Below, piece after piece: positions 16,401 through 27,100 of a DNA stretch of 64,000 nt; within the stretch, counting starts at the first letter, position 1; every line of letters starts with the position of its first letter. This DNA comes from Malus domestica (taxonomy: Eukaryota; Streptophyta; Magnoliopsida; Rosales; Rosaceae), in assembly GCF_042453785.1 (NCBI RefSeq), contig NC_091671.1, positions 12,966,001-13,030,000 of the forward strand, in the 5' to 3' direction. A program made the translations under genes and the position numbers. The notes beneath the pieces are model-generated. The model did not search any database, was not told where the DNA came from, and saw only the letters and a list, made by a program, of their open reading frames with translations.

Positions 16401-19400
16401 CTACTTTTCGAATACAACTAGCCATGGAATCCCACATTTGGCTAGCTTCCCTCTCTCTATCCCACACACACTGGGTGATTACTTTCTCTTTGAAAATGAC
16501 TTGTTTTTCTTCTTTTAGATTCCACCATCTAGTCCTTGGGCACTTCCAAGTCTTGTTCTTTTGTCTCACTCTTTTGATATGTATATCCATCACCAACAAG
16601 CGATGTTGATTAGCCACGCTCTCTCCTGGTATAACTTTGCAATCCTTACAAGTTATACGATCTCCTTTCCTCATTAGGAGAAAATCTATTTGTGTTTTTG
16701 ACGACCCACTCTTGTAGGTGATCACATGTTCTTCTCTCTTCTTAAAGAAGGTGTTGGCTAAGAAGAGATCATATGCCATTGCAAAATCCAAGATAGCTTC
16801 CCCATCCTCGTTTCTCTCCCCAAAACCATGGCCACCATGGAAACCTCCATAGTTGCCTGTCTCCCTGCCCACGTGTCCATTTAAATCTCCTCCTATAAAT
16901 AACTTCTCCGTCTGAGCAATTCCTTGCACCAAGTCTCCAAGGTCTTCCCAAAATTTCTCCTTCGAACTCTTATCCAACCCTACTTGAGGTGCGTACGCAC
17001 TAATCACATTGATAAGTTCTTGTCCTATTACAATCTTGATTGCCATGATTCTATCTCCTACCCTCTTGACATCTACAACATCTTGTGTCAAGGTCTTGTC
17101 CACGATGATGCCAACACCGTTTCTCGTTCTATTTGTGCCCGAATACCAAAGTTTAAACCCTGAGTTTTCTAGATCCTTTGCCTTACTACCAACCCACTTA
17201 GTTTCTTGTAGGCACATAATATTTATCCTTCTCCTCACCATAACTTCCACTACTTCCATAGATTTTCCCGTTAAGGTTCCTATATTCCACGTTCCTAAAC
17301 GCATTTTGCTCTCTTGAACTCTACCCTTCTGTCCTAGCTTCTTCACCCTCCCCCGTCTAATAGGATCAAAGTACTTCTTTTGTGTGTCCCGTGTAAAGTT
17401 GATAGGAGCATATGCTCCCAAACAACTTTGAGTGGAGTCGTTCGAAAAGAAGTTTCTATGGCCCCCTTGCTCATTTAACACTGCATCCGGGTGCCGATGG
17501 AGATACAGCGACCCTTGCTCATTTATCACTGTGCTCGGGCCACACAGCGCGCCACTTACGGGTGACGCCCTAGCTTTAGCGCGATTTTGTTCTGGATTCA
17601 TTTTCATAAGGATTCGACGTGATCATGGAGTGCCGGCTGTCGACTACCTGACGCCCTCCCCCTCCTCCTTTATCCGGGCTTGGGACCGGCAATGTAAGAT
17701 ACATAGGCGGAGTTAAAAACATAAAAGAACAATAAATAAATAAAAATAAAAACACGAAATTTTAGAATTTTAATTTTTATAACATAATTGGTTTCTTGAA
17801 TTTCTTCTCTTACACAATAATCTCAACCATATGAAACACACAACACTAATAAGTAAATAGTACCTTGTTTAAAATATTAATGACAAACCAGATTAATTTT
17901 ACGGTCAGCGAGTCCAGAATTAAAAAGTAAATGACAAAACAGACTTATTTAAATGTCATTTACCTGCAAACAAGCCAAGGTTTCTCCAAAAAACAGGGTA
18001 TTTCCATTTGAAAGAAGACATATCCGATCAAAAAGGCCAAATACTTCTGTGCTGCTTTGGTAAATGGTAAATACAATGGTGCAACCCGTACTTGCAAGTT
18101 TCTTCAGCGTTACCATCATCAGCAGTGCGGAGACACTGAAAAAAAAAACCACTTCGGTTATGGTACTTTAAGGAATCAAATATATATCAATAGAAAGGCA
18201 AATGGTCATGAGCATGGAGTCCATGCGATAAACTACATATGGATAAAGGAGACCTAATCGATACAATTCAATGATGCTGCAAGATCCCTCAGGAAACAAT
18301 GCAGCAACAATCCTATATTGTATCAGTTCTAAGGTTAGCTAAATTATTATTGGAAATCATCAAGTTGACAACTTAGCGCACTAATATTTATATATCTTAC
18401 GATTTCTTCGAAAACATAAAATGCAACTAAGAGACTTCAAAGACAATTATAGAAACTCATAATTTAGTTATACACAAAATAGTGCTGCACTGACAATTTA
18501 CCACACCATGGAATGGAATAATGTAGAGTGCATGGCAAACAGAATAAATTTTACCTATCAAGATGATAAAGGGGCTCATCTATGAATAAAATATGAGGCC
18601 TCATCACAAGCTCTCGAGCGATGCTAACACGCCTTCTATCACCATTTGGAAGGCCCTTCATAAGACAGTAACCACCTATCAATTTGTTTGCACAATCACC
18701 CAGTGACATGGCATGGATGGCATCCTCTACTACGCTCCTTTTCTGACAAACGAAACCAGGAAGCTGGAGCAGCGCAGAGTAATATAGAAACTCTCGAACA
18801 GTGAGGGATCCAATTAGAGTGATTTCCCTCTCAACAAAGCCCTGCGAGTTGGATTAACAAAAATGTAGCCAGAGTCCACAGACATAGAGTTAGCCATAGA
18901 AAAACAATGTGACCTTTTACACACCCCCTCCATGTAATTTGCCCTGAGAAAAATCTATCAAGTGCTCCACCTAGGGGACATGATCACGCCAATCAGGAAA
19001 AGGTTGTAAAACTTTAATGGGGCAAATTTTATTTTTTTGAGAAGAAACAAACATTTTATAAAAGAAAAGAGAAATACACTGAAGTGGATAAGAAATCCAC
19101 CATTTACAAGATACAAGAAAAACTCTCAATAGGATTTGGCTACAGCAACAATAGCTAGACCTAACTCACTTTACTGCTGCTAACAAATCCCACAGTAATT
19201 GAGAAAGAGAGTAATTATTAAAATCATTTGAGACTGAAGCCCATAGGGCTGCCCAATATTTTACTCTTCCCCAAAGTACTTCTACCCCCACACCCGTATA
19301 ATCCTCAAAAATTCTTTTGTTACGCTCCAGCCATATGTTCCAAAAAACTGCCGAGACCAGACAACCCCACAAAGCTTTAGCTTTCCTCCCAATTCCTAGG

Positions 19401-20867
19401 GCCTGAAACTTGGTGCTTAGAAGCTCGAAGCAACCCTTTGGAATGACCCAACTAGCTCTAACCTCCTGAAACAATTTCCACCACAGTTGAATCGTGTAAG
19501 AACAATGGAGAAAAATGTGGTTTACACTCTCCTCGTTAGCTTTGCACAAACTGCACCAATGTGGGGATAAGCAGATAAAATGGCTTCTCCTGAAAGACTT
19601 GAGGCTCAATGGGAAATGAGAACATCCTGGCTTTACCACACTAAAACAGGCTTGGCATGGAACCAAGACTGGTTAGACATTGCTCTAATTTTCTTTTTCT
19701 TTTTTTCATATCTAAACTTCAGGTTATTAATCACTTTTTGCATGGTTCAGAATATCCTAATGATAGACGAATGACATCTCTAACAAAAAAACATAGCTGT
19801 TTATGATAACCTATAAGAAAAAAAACTTTTAATAACCATGAAAAAGTATATCAGAATTATTATGTTTCAAATTTGATTGAACTCGTACTAAAATGTTTTG
19901 AAGAAAAGCGATGCACACTGAAACTAATTTGAGAGCATATCCTAACAGTCACTTGAGTAACTTTTTCTTAAAAAAAAATCACCAAATGTGTGTCCGAATG
20001 TAACAGAAATAACAGAAAAATGACAAGAGGAAATGTCACGACAAAGACTCTTGACAAACAAAATGATAAGAGAGTAAAATTGTAAGTAGAGCCCAAGACT
20101 AGTCGGGTAATAGCAGGAAAGCAAATAAAACAATGTATGAGTTGCAACTTGCAAACCACATAAAAAGTAAAAACTGAGCAGAATAGTGATGGTACGTGGA
20201 ACTTACATATGAACCATACGGCATGTGCGACTTGGCACCATTCACAAACACCTCACCGTACATTCTGGCTGAGTGAGGCAATCTTCCTAAAGCAAGGGAA
20301 ACAAACAATGCTTAAAACTCAAGTATGCAAAAATAAGAGGAAGCACAGTTCTATGCACAATTAGAAATTTAAAAGTGAGAGGGAAGCTTAAGGACCTGCA
20401 AGTGCCCTTAGTAGCGTCGACTTCCCTGATTTATCAGGACCCATAATTACTGTTATAGTTCCCGGCAATGCATAACCATTCGAACTCTTCACAACCTTCT
20501 CAGAGTACTTTCTTTTCCCTTTGATTGTAACAGTCAAATCTTTCCATACAAGGGATGCCCCTGCAATCTTTCTTACAACAGTTGCACCCTCTGGTAACCC
20601 TGGGGATGGCAGGGACCCACTATTGAGCTTCGAAAGAGATGGGGAGACCGGTGTGACAGCGATGTTGATGGAGTCACCTCCTTCCTCCAACCTAACATCA
20701 ACATCTGTATCCTCCCATTCAGGTGAATCTTCAAATGAGATGGGTTGTCTCAGTGAGCCAGGTTTACGCAAGTAGAAAAAGTTACTTGAGGGCACCCGAC
20801 TTGCTGGACTACTTGCTGAAGATGAGGAAGACCTATAATTATCCGATTGTGATTGTATTTCTTCCAT
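7486..20867 (-). CDS. ABCG3: ABC transporter G family member 3 (WBC-type half transporter), eleven coding exons
   Basis: Half-size ABCG protein, one nucleotide-binding domain followed by a membrane domain; the substrate of the ABCG3 branch is unknown to me. Coding exons (minus): 20867-20396, 20286-20207, 18841-18555, 18135-17964, 10082-9969, 9726-9598, 9443-9252, 9000-8914, 8624-8352, 8057-7950, 7743-7486. Together they give 723 residues, near the Arabidopsis length (~730). The N-terminus is Ser-rich. Walker A is GPDKSGKST (143-151), Walker B HILFIDEP (267-274), and the signature is degenerate (LPNGDRRR, 247-254). The C-terminal half has about six hydrophobic segments from residue ~440. The start MEEIQSQSD matches the family. 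The ORF opens upstream at 20891 but this is probably 5'UTR. The intron before the last exon has a GC donor. The 7.9 kb intron between the fourth and fifth coding exons carries the retroelement composite; all exons remain open. Confidence 0.95.
10159..10777 (-). pseudogene. LINE 3' end fragment with (TTG)n tail, diverged copy
   Basis: The minus-strand translation matches the C-terminal ~200 residues of the LINE protein at 14449-17607 ([12 protein letters not shown]... region through IADPT), but contains an in-frame stop after KMRENRFR and many substitutions. The normal LINE stop codon (TAG right after ADPT) and the CAA-repeat tail are preserved here, unlike in the long copy. The 5' part is absent: sequence identity stops at about 10777, where unrelated sequence begins. 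Confidence 0.8.
11277..11880 (+). repeat. Dispersed internal repeats with intron-like GTAAG...TTGCAG units
   Basis: The 16-bp word ATGGGATACTTTTGCT occurs at about 11370 and 11522, with close variants at about 11834 and 11864. Between them, two paralogous segments start with a strong donor-like sequence (AAGGTAAGCAATCAG at ~11279; CAGGTAAGTAATCAG at ~11696), contain a CTGATTG(T/C)TC branch-like stretch and end in a pyrimidine tract plus TTGCAG (~11331 and ~11792). They look like two duplicated small introns or exons inside the element. Confidence 0.6.
12083..13380 (+). repeat. Tandem and segmental repeats (CTCTTCGATTTCTGAG family)
   Basis: Units of ~65 bp reading GCCTCTTCGATTTCTGAGAT... followed by a GGTCTCTGAGCAGCC-like word and TTTTGAGAAAGC recur at about 12245, 13139, 13205, 13270 and 13335. 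A ~200-bp block at 12120-12310 is repeated at 13050-13200. A ~140-bp block at 12470-12600 (with GAGTAAAGGTTGGGCATG) recurs at 12710-12820. Overlapping ORFs here are products of the repeats, not genes. Confidence 0.75.
13514..14188 (+). CDS. Retroelement-encoded coiled-coil protein, unknown function
   Basis: Open frame of 224 residues from MSGPSDRR (an ATG two codons upstream at 13508 is also possible). The first ~90 residues are mixed; residues ~95-150 form a heptad-rich helix ([19 protein letters not shown] and onward) predicted to be a coiled coil; the last ~60 residues are Pro/Ser-rich with three imperfect repeats of a [19 protein letters not shown] unit. No protease, RT or zinc knuckle is visible. 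It could be a gag-like structural protein or a captured host fragment. It lies inside the passenger segment of the LINE composite, antisense to the LINE and to ABCG3. Confidence 0.55.
   Translation: MSGPSDRRFDLNLVEEAAPPSPDNIWRPSFVSPTGPLTVGDSVMKNDMTAAVVARNLLTPKDNRLLSKRSDELAVKDSLALSVQCAGSVSNMAQRLFARTRQVESLAAEVMSLKQEIRGLKHENKQLHRLAHDYATNMKRKLDQMKETDGQVLLDHQRFVGLFQRHLLPSSSGAVPRNEAPNNQPLMPPPSRVLSSTEVPNDPPPVPSLSGALPTAETSPKQPL
14449..17607 (-). CDS. RTE-clade LINE polyprotein (endonuclease-reverse transcriptase), uninterrupted
   Basis: A 1052-codon open frame. Residues 1-101 are a leader (with the word NEQG twice). From about residue 102 (MRLGTWNIG) comes an apurinic-type endonuclease with LQETKW and GGDLNGHVG catalytic motifs. 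Reverse transcriptase spans roughly 600-850, with [19 protein letters not shown], the metal-binding FADD at ~795 and a downstream GSILQ...LNHRI thumb region. The C-terminal part carries CGHTRKDKI and [11 protein letters not shown]. The true stop codon has been lost: after IADPT the frame reads Q and then a TGA made by joined sequence, and the 3' tail is absent. The endonuclease and RT look intact, so the protein could be active, but this copy lacks its own priming tail. Confidence 0.88.
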   Translation of the reverse strand: MKMNPEQNRAKARASPVSGALCGPSTVINEQGSLYLHRHPDAVLNEQGGHRNFFSNDSTQSCLGAYAPINFTRDTQKKYFDPIRRGRVKKLGQKGRVQESKMRLGTWNIGTLTGKSMEVVEVMVRRRINIMCLQETKWVGSKAKDLENSGFKLWYSGTNRTRNGVGIIVDKTLTQDVVDVKRVGDRIMAIKIVIGQELINVISAYAPQVGLDKSSKEKFWEDLGDLVQGIAQTEKLFIGGDLNGHVGRETGNYGGFHGGHGFGERNEDGEAILDFAMAYDLFLANTFFKKREEHVITYKSGSSKTQIDFLLMRKGDRITCKDCKVIPGESVANQHRLLVMDIHIKRVRQKNKTWKCPRTRWWNLKEEKQVIFKEKVITQCVWDREREASQMWDSMASCIRKVAKEVLGESKGFAPHQKESWWWNEEVQTKVKAKKECCKALYKDRTDENGERYRKAKQEAKKAVREAKLAAYDDMYKRLDTKEGELDIYKLARAREKKTKDLNQVRCIKDEDGKVLATENAVKDRWKGYFHNLFNEGHERSASLGELSNSEECRNYSFYRRIRKEEVVVALKKMKHRKAVGPDDIPIEVWKVLGETGITWLTDLFNRILKTKKMPNEWRTSTLVPIYKNKGDVQNCMNYRGIKLMSHTMKLWERVIEHRLRQETRVSDNQFGFMPGRSTMEAIYLLRRLMERYRDGKKDLHMVFIDLEKAYDRVPRDILWRILEKKGVRVAYIQAIKDMYEGAKTAVRTHEGQTESFPITVGLHQGSSLSPYLFALVMDELTGHIQDDIPWCMLFADDIVLIDETQEGVNAKLNLWREVLESKGLRLSRSKTEYMECKFSANGGQNELGVRIGDQEIPKSDRFRYLGSILQKNGELDGDLNHRIQAGWMKWKSASGVLCDRRMPLKLKGKFYRTAIRPAMLYGTECWAVKHQHIHKMGVAEMRMLRWMCGHTRKDKIKNEDIRGKVGLAEIEGKMRENRLRWFGHGQRRPTDAPIRRCDYGTEVQGRRDRGRPRKTLEETLRKDLEYLDLTNDMTQDRAQWRSKIHIADPTQ
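17608..17714 (-). other. 5' leader of the RTE LINE
   Basis: GC-richer stretch between the first ATG of the LINE ORF and the right-hand target duplication at 17715. This is the expected 5' end of the element, so the long LINE copy appears full length at its 5' side. Confidence 0.6.
19030..19690 (-). pseudogene. L1-type LINE 3' end (reverse-transcriptase zinc-binding domain) in an ABCG3 intron
   Basis: Minus-strand frame 19166-19666 reads a zf-RVT-like domain: C-x2-C-x5-H-x4-C pattern in [18 protein letters not shown], then [22 protein letters not shown], the conserved tail of plant L1 elements. Left of the stop is an untranslated end running into A-rich sequence on the element strand. The 5' part (endonuclease, RT core) is absent, as in ordinary 5'-truncated L1 insertions. 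It sits in the intron between coding exons 2 and 3 and does not touch exons. Confidence 0.8.
20217..20395 (-). other. Placeholder: ABCG3 intron 1 region (20287-20395)
   Basis: Short intron between coding exons 1 (ends 20396) and 2 (starts 20286), with GT donor at 20395-20394 and AG acceptor at 20288-20287. Listed only to document that the Gly codon after RALA is split across this junction. Confidence 0.5.
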
Positions 20868-20896
20868 CTTCTTCAAGATTACAAACTTCAACTCAT

Positions 20897-21780
20897 TCTA
20901 CAATAACTTATGATCAGCAACAAACTTGACATACTACATATTCATCGACGACACAATTCAATACTTATCAAAAACACCCTTCATATGCGGAATCCTGCAT
21001 CAAGAACCACCACCATAATCACTGTCTGTTACATCCAAACCGTCAGAAAATAAAGTCACCCCAATCAGTTGTCATTTATACTTGAGGCTGAAATGGATTT
21101 TTTTTACCGGTTTCATTGGAGGGAATTGAACCCTGGACCTATCCTAATCCTAACGCATTACCACATTACCTCATCCGTCCCTCACCCCTTGCAGAATAAT
21201 GGAACTGAAATATTGGAAAACTACACAGGTAACTGCCTTAGTGGAACATTTTAACTGCTGTTCATAAAAAAACTGCCCAAATAGCCATTTTGTCATCAAA
21301 AGTTAATCTTGGTAAATTATTTTTCTCGATTATATTCATTTATTCTATGAGTAATCGGAAATGGAAACACAAACATACACGTCAAGTTCGAAACCAATCA
21401 GAAAACTACAACCTGTTTCCTTCTTTCTTTAGTGTTCTCACTAACCAAATTCTGCTCTCCAGCTTAAGCCTTAAACATAGAATCATTAGCTAAAAACTAA
21501 GACAGCAACCACAAGTAAAGCCATTAAATATGTAAATATTGTTTCATATTTTAAAGCTTTTCTCTTCATTTCTGAGAGACCAAACACAAGTAAAAGCTTC
21601 ATATCCAAACCCTAAGCTGCTTCAAACAGATGAAGTAGAAGCTTGAGAGATTGAAGCAGAGACATACCTGGATCTGAGTAGGAGCTCACAGAGAGAGAGA
21701 GAGAGACAGAGAGAGAGAGAGACTGAGTGTGTGTGTGAAGGGTTTGGAGTGTGGCAGTGACAAAGAGAAGCAAATTAATT
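20897..21780 (-). promoter_or_regulatory. ABCG3 5'UTR with leader intron and GA repeat
   Basis: A likely non-coding first exon ends at 21668 with a good donor (CCAG|GTATGT on the minus strand), and a matching acceptor (TTGTAG) lies at 20900-20898, 30 bp before the start codon. The leader exon holds a GA/TC microsatellite (about 21690-21722). The ~770-bp leader intron has no coding signal. Leader introns of this kind often raise expression in plants; that role is inferred. Confidence 0.5.
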
Positions 21781-21835
21781 TATTCAGCGGGTTATTTGAC
21801 GCGCTTTTTCCTGTACATGTATGCTTTGCTTCTCC

Positions 21836-21837
<2 letters not shown>

Positions 21838-21868
<31 letters not shown>
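21838..21868 (+). repeat. T31 homopolymer
   Basis: Thirty-one consecutive T immediately upstream of the ABCG3 leader exon. Length is probably variable between individuals and prone to sequencing error. Confidence 0.9.
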
Positions 21869-21869
<1 letters not shown>

Positions 21870-21899
21870 TCCTATTTTGCATAATCCAAAGTGTAACGT

Positions 21900-22029
21900 T
21901 GGTAAAGAGCAGCATTGTACCACAATGGTAGAAAGTTGTTAAGTTTTTGCATAACGACGTAGATTTAAATTTCATCAATGACTAATTTAACATTTAATTT
22001 AATAAAATATATCATTTGACAAAAAAAAT
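21900..22029 (+). mobile_element. Degenerate tRNA-derived SINE-like sequence
   Basis: A box A-like word (TACCACAATGGTAG, ~21917-21930) is followed ~35 bp later by a box B-like AGATTTAAATTTC (~21961), then a tail ending TCATTTGACAAAAAAAA at ~22028. The layout matches plant SINEs, but both boxes are eroded and no target duplication was confirmed. Confidence 0.4.
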
Positions 22030-22159
22030 TGTAATGTTGGCAAAAGAAATTTTCCACTGATGATTTATGTTTTTTTTCTTAAGGGGCAAATTTGGCATCC
22101 AATGCTCGATCCGCAGCTACATTCCAATAATTGTGGTCCCACTCCTTCTATACTTATAC

Positions 22160-22365
22160 ATCAAATTGGAAAAGAATCATTTCCGGATCATTTCTACCAA
22201 ATTCATAAAATTCGGGAACCGAGTCTTTAATATTTGATTAAGCAGCTACCATTATTATAAATTTTAAATGGACCTCCTGTTTATAGCAGTTTGATTAAAT
22301 TTCAATGGTCCAGATCATCAAACTTCGTGGATTTGGTGAAAGGTCCCATCAAATTTGAGACACAT
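22160..22365 (-). mobile_element. MITE copy (inverted relative to 58270-58465)
   Basis: The reverse complement aligns with 58270-58465: both share ACCATTGAAATTT, an AAACAGG(A/G)GG word and a terminal TCCGGAAA-type motif. Both ends carry short inverted repeats (TTTCCGGATCATTTC and GATTTGGTGAAAGGTCC). No coding capacity. Confidence 0.55.
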
Positions 22366-24147
22366 AGTTACATTTATATCTTATTTTATATTTAAAAAAA
22401 ATATAAATAGAAATATTACTTTAATAAGACAGATATAAATTTAAGATTTTATTTTTCATTTTTTTATTGGCAGGAATAACCACCACAAGATGTGAATTTA
22501 GGTTTTTATTTTCATTCATTTGCGAAGATGTCTCTCCATTAGAGATTTTTTTGGCCAACAATAAATACACAATTGAAGGCATTTGGGAGATGCTCTTTTG
22601 TGTTTGGTGAGGAAAAGATTAGGGGAGGTTAGGCTATCCGATTTCAGGGTCATGATATCACAAACCTTTTTTTATGACTAACTTATGAGCTCTTAGTATT
22701 TTTCAAATTTTACGAATTGCTCACCAAAAACAATTACCTGCACTCAAACCTAAGTCTTGATATAGAGAAGAACAATCATTACCAACTCAACTCACTCTCG
22801 TTTTCTTATATATAACAAGGAGGGTTCTCTTAGTAGAAGTATTTGGGTGCTAATTAGTTAGTATGCAAATTACTCACCAACAACATGGTCCAATAACAAT
22901 AGAATGCCCGTCCATTTAATATTTTCTCAAACCTTTCTTCTTCTCTTTTGCCTTATGCCATGGCAGATTAGATCACCGTCTTTCTCTCTTCTTCGTCGAG
23001 CCCACCCCCACTCTCCTCCTTAGTTATGATTTTTTAACAGTTTGGGCCACAAGATTTTGTTTGCCTGCAATTGATTTAAATGAAAACTAATGAAAATAGT
23101 TTGAAAATTTTGAGTTTTAACGATAATGACAAAATAAATAGTAGAGTGAATAGTCTCATGATTGATTTTTTAGTGTAAAAATGTGGTTTTTTGTTAAAGT
23201 AAACAGTACCAGAAGATTTTCGTTAAAGTTCTCTTATTTCAATACAAATAAAATGAAAAAGAAGATTTATTTTCATGTGATTTTATTTTGCTTTTCTTAG
23301 CATTGTTGATTTTTTTTATGGCTACTTTTCAAAGGTGAGCATGATCCGATTTGACTCAAAAAAATAATTATATTGATTTCAGCAGTTCGATTTGGTTTTG
23401 ACCAATACCTCTACCGTAACCAAATCAAACCAAACCAAAACATTAGTAATTGACTGGTTCGGTTATTTTATGCCTATTCTAACACATCAATAAAAAAATT
23501 CCGACATCTCAAGAGATAATTTTCTAAACATCCACACCTCTCAGACATTCCAAAAATTCCTTCAAAAGATGAAGTTTCTTTGAACACAAAAGTTCTATCT
23601 AATCAACTAGGATTAAGTTTCAATAAATTAAAAGAGTTCATACTACATCGAACTGTAACGATCTGACTTGTATATTTTTCAAATTGCATCTCATGAATTA
23701 TTTTTATAAAGTATTAGCTAAACCGAAAAAGTTCAACTACTACTTATTTAATTTGTTACTTAAATTGCAAATTTCGTTGAAGAAGCGTTTTTCTTGTTTA
23801 AAATGTAATGTGGCGTTTTTTCTAGTGTAATTTATTTATGTTCCAAAGTCGTAGTTGGTGACTGGGTTTAGTAAATGTCAAGATTCTCAACGCGTTGGTG
23901 GAGTTTGGTTTGGTCCCCGTCTGCCAAAGTCTCCAACCGCATCCAATCGCATTGTTCCAAGTTGGGTCAAGCGTTCCACACACCCCATTGGAATTATCAT
24001 CACAAAAAAATGGAGATTCGCCTCCCAAATTCCCAATTCCCGCGAAAAAGCCCAACGACTCCTCCCTCTCAATCCCCTCCCTGATCCTTCGATCAATCCC
24101 AATTCCGTCGTCTCGAAGCCGGAACAGGCTTAGGATCGCCAATTCCA

Positions 24148-27100
24148 ATGGCGGCCATGGTGATGGCGATGGCCGGAATGATGAACGGAGAGAGAGCCGT
24201 GGTGTTTCTGTTCATTACTCGCGTCCTCTTCTCCCTCCCCTTCTCTCTCATCTCCCACGGCGTCGCTCTCTCTCTCCTCGCCCTCTCCGCCCTCTCCCTC
24301 GACATCCTCGCCGATTCTTCCACCTCCCTTTCCCAATTCAGCACCAGGTACGCGCACTCTTCGCTTTCGATTTTTGAAATTGATTTTGTTGGGGCTCTTG
24401 CGGTGGTGGATGTGGGCATTATTGTAATTTCAATTTTTCAGGCCGGGTGCTTCGTCGGGTATATTGTTAGGGGCTGTCACGTTGCCCGCTGTTTTCATAT
24501 CCAAGATGATACAGCTTACCCGGGCGGTTTCATTGCACCAAGCTGCCATTGAAGGTACTTTGTCTAGCTTTCGACTTCAGCTCACCGTTATCCGTGGCGC
24601 CTAAACATAATTACCATAAAATAAACATAATTAACATCAAACTATTGAAAGTATTGTCTTTTGTTTCATCACTGTACTGATGAGCCGAAAAAGTTTAAAC
24701 CTTGACGATTATGTAAAAGAAATTTGAGTTCCATGATGACGTGAACTTATCGGTACTGGTGGGAAGTCGACGATTGAATGTGACAGGATTCTGCTGATCA
24801 TAAACATGCTCCGATTTTAAATTCTGTGGGCTATTCACTGTGCCATTTGGGGTTTCGGAAGCTCGTGATATTCATCGGAGTACTGGGTTTAATAAGCTAA
24901 TGTTGTTACACTAAGTATGACATATTGCCATAGTAAATTCTTAGTCTACTTTAGATAGTTACGGCAATAGGTGATGTTTGAATAGATTTGAAATTTGGTT
25001 AGTGGGAAAAAGCATAAAGAATCGATGAGAAGGGAAAATGGAGTGCATGGGTCTGAAGATCAAAAGAAAACTTCCATTTGCACATGTGGATAATTATGTG
25101 TGTTTTGAAGCAATTCCTTTTTCAACCAAATATTTAAGATGATTCTTAATTCTGCAGAATTTGCTCCTAGTACTTAGTAAGAGAAAAGAATTTGGATGAA
25201 AGTGGTATTTTCCTGTGATCTTATTAAGATGAAGTGATAGAAATAAATCGTTAGCACTCCTTCTCTCGGTTTTATGGTGCTCATGAAGAGACAGCATTTG
25301 TCCTAGCTGCCAAGTCACATGGGATACGGGAAAAGTTGTTCTGGTAGAGACATTTTGTTAACTTGGTGCATAGGTCCTTATAGCATAATGTTTCCTCTCT
25401 TGGAGATCGTAACCCTCCTCTCTCTTTCTCTCTGGCTGTAAAACTTTGCAACGGTTTATGTTAACTGGCAACTCTTTTCATCTATTACTTTTAGTTGGTT
25501 TTATAAGCTGATTTTGTAGGGCTTCATGCTTCCAACTGTTTACATCGCACCTTTGTCTGATATCATTCCTCTGTAATATTTTGCTGATATGTTCAATATT
25601 ACCATCCAGAACTCGAATCTTTGACAATGCAATACTGGGCTGCTTCTGCCAGTTGCTTGTGTGTGCTGATTTTCCTCTGCATAACTATAAGGCGTTCATC
25701 CGAGAATATGCCTCCACCTTCACGTAGTATTTGGCATGCAAAGTTTAGCTTAAGTTGCATAGTATTGCACACAGCGGTGTGCTGCGTGACTCTTGGTACA
25801 TTATCTCTTACTAGTATGTTTCCTGCACATCTTCCAAGTCCTTTTCTTCTGAATTGATTAAGGAGCATGGAAAGTGTTCTCTACTTGTGGTTAAGTCAAT
25901 AGTAATTGGAAAACTGAAACTTTATTAACTCATTCCGTACAGGCTTTGACACTGCATTGAAGTTATTATGGATGCTCTGTCACGGATTGGCAGCTGTAAA
26001 CTTAATTCAGCATGTCCTTAGAACTTTCCCGTCTTGTGCTTCCATTGGTATATGCCTTGCTACTTTTTTCTATTTTACTTGCTCGTTCTTGCAAAATTCA
26101 ATTGAATTTTTCTTATGGATTGAAGGGGAAAAACGTAACTTCCTAATTCAAATGGCTGCTTTAGCTTCTTAGGAATAAATTTACTATTCACGGATGGTCC
26201 CATGATGTTTAGTGGCTTTCAGTGGTTACACAACTAAAATAAAAACATGAATATGCATTTGCCCAGTCAATCTGTTCTTCCAGAAATTAAGTTCTTTATA
26301 CATAATAGTAATACATTAATGAATTCATATTGAGTACTTCAAGTTGAATTGCCATATCATTAGTCAGCCAGTGAGCAGATCTCTCTCTCTCTCTCTTTCT
26401 CTTTATTTTTCTTTCTATTCATACCTCTCTTTCTGATAATTATTGTTTTGAGGTATTTCTCTGATTCTTTCTCAATAGTTGTTGATGTCGCATGTTTTTG
26501 GTTTCACTCTAGGGGAAGCATGTCTAGTGACTTCAGGTCTTGTTCTCTATTTTGGTGACATGTTGGCATATACCATTGAAAAGGTTATTGCTTTTCTGCT
26601 CTATTTAGTTATTTCTTTCTCTATTCAAACTGCTTATATACTCATTATATTGGTTATGACATTTCTTGCACAGGTGTCTGGGTTTTTTATGAAATCAGAG
26701 GTGGTACAGTATGGAAGCAAACGAAGTGAGATTAGTATTATTATACAGGTATGTTTCCTTAGGAGATGAAATTTATTGTAAGTGGTCTGGCTGGAAAACC
26801 AACAGTGTTTTATTTTATGCAGGGGTTGCTGCTTGGCCTTCTTCTTTTCCCAATGGCCTTTAAATTTGTTCTCCGAATGTGGGAATTCTCATTAAGTACA
26901 GCCCGCTCTGAAGTGAGGACAAACAACGAGATTTGGAGATCTATTATCTTCTTTTCTTCCCTTGGATTCATCATGATTGTGATCATTCCATCATGGATGC
27001 AGTTGGTTCAGGATTTTCATATGCATCCCTTGTTATGGTATAACCTTTTTCAACGATTTGTATGATACTTGTTACTTCAACTGGATTTTTTATTATCTTC

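Larger units (their letters stand above)
10159..17714 (-). mobile_element. Composite RTE-type LINE insertion with internal foreign retroelement segment
   Basis: A 7556-bp block in an ABCG3 intron flanked by a perfect 20-bp direct repeat (10139-10158 and 17715-17734), a target-site duplication typical of LINE integration. Its 3' end (left side, minus-strand element) is a (TTG)n tail seen as CAA repeats at 10159-10179. The right end is the LINE 5' end. Inside are three parts: a diverged LINE 3' piece (10159-~10777), a 3.7 kb non-LINE segment (~10778-14450), and a long LINE with an open ORF (14449-17714). About 585 bp of LINE sequence occurs twice (10193-10777 and 14453-15035) with many mismatches. 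The outer duplication suggests the block entered as one unit. Confidence 0.8.
21781..24147. other. Shared upstream region between ABCG3 (-) and dolichol kinase (+)
   Basis: A 2.4 kb AT-rich divergent promoter region. It contains a T31 homopolymer, a SINE-like relic and a MITE (separate entries). The stretch 22400-23820 shows no coding signal. The last ~250 bp before 24148 turn GC-richer, consistent with the dolichol kinase 5'UTR. Confidence 0.5.

Noticed and set aside
14755..17317. Many plus-strand ORFs opposite the LINE
   Set aside because: Antisense shadows of the LINE coding frame without independent support.
20207..20395. Placeholder intron note in the feature list with reversed bounds
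   Set aside because: It documents the intron between 20396 and 20286 only; it is not an independent feature and should be ignored as a call.
23822..24419. Overlapping ORFs on both strands around the dolichol kinase start
   Set aside because: Only the frame beginning at 24148 continues through spliced exons to a conserved protein; the others are shadows in GC-richer DNA.
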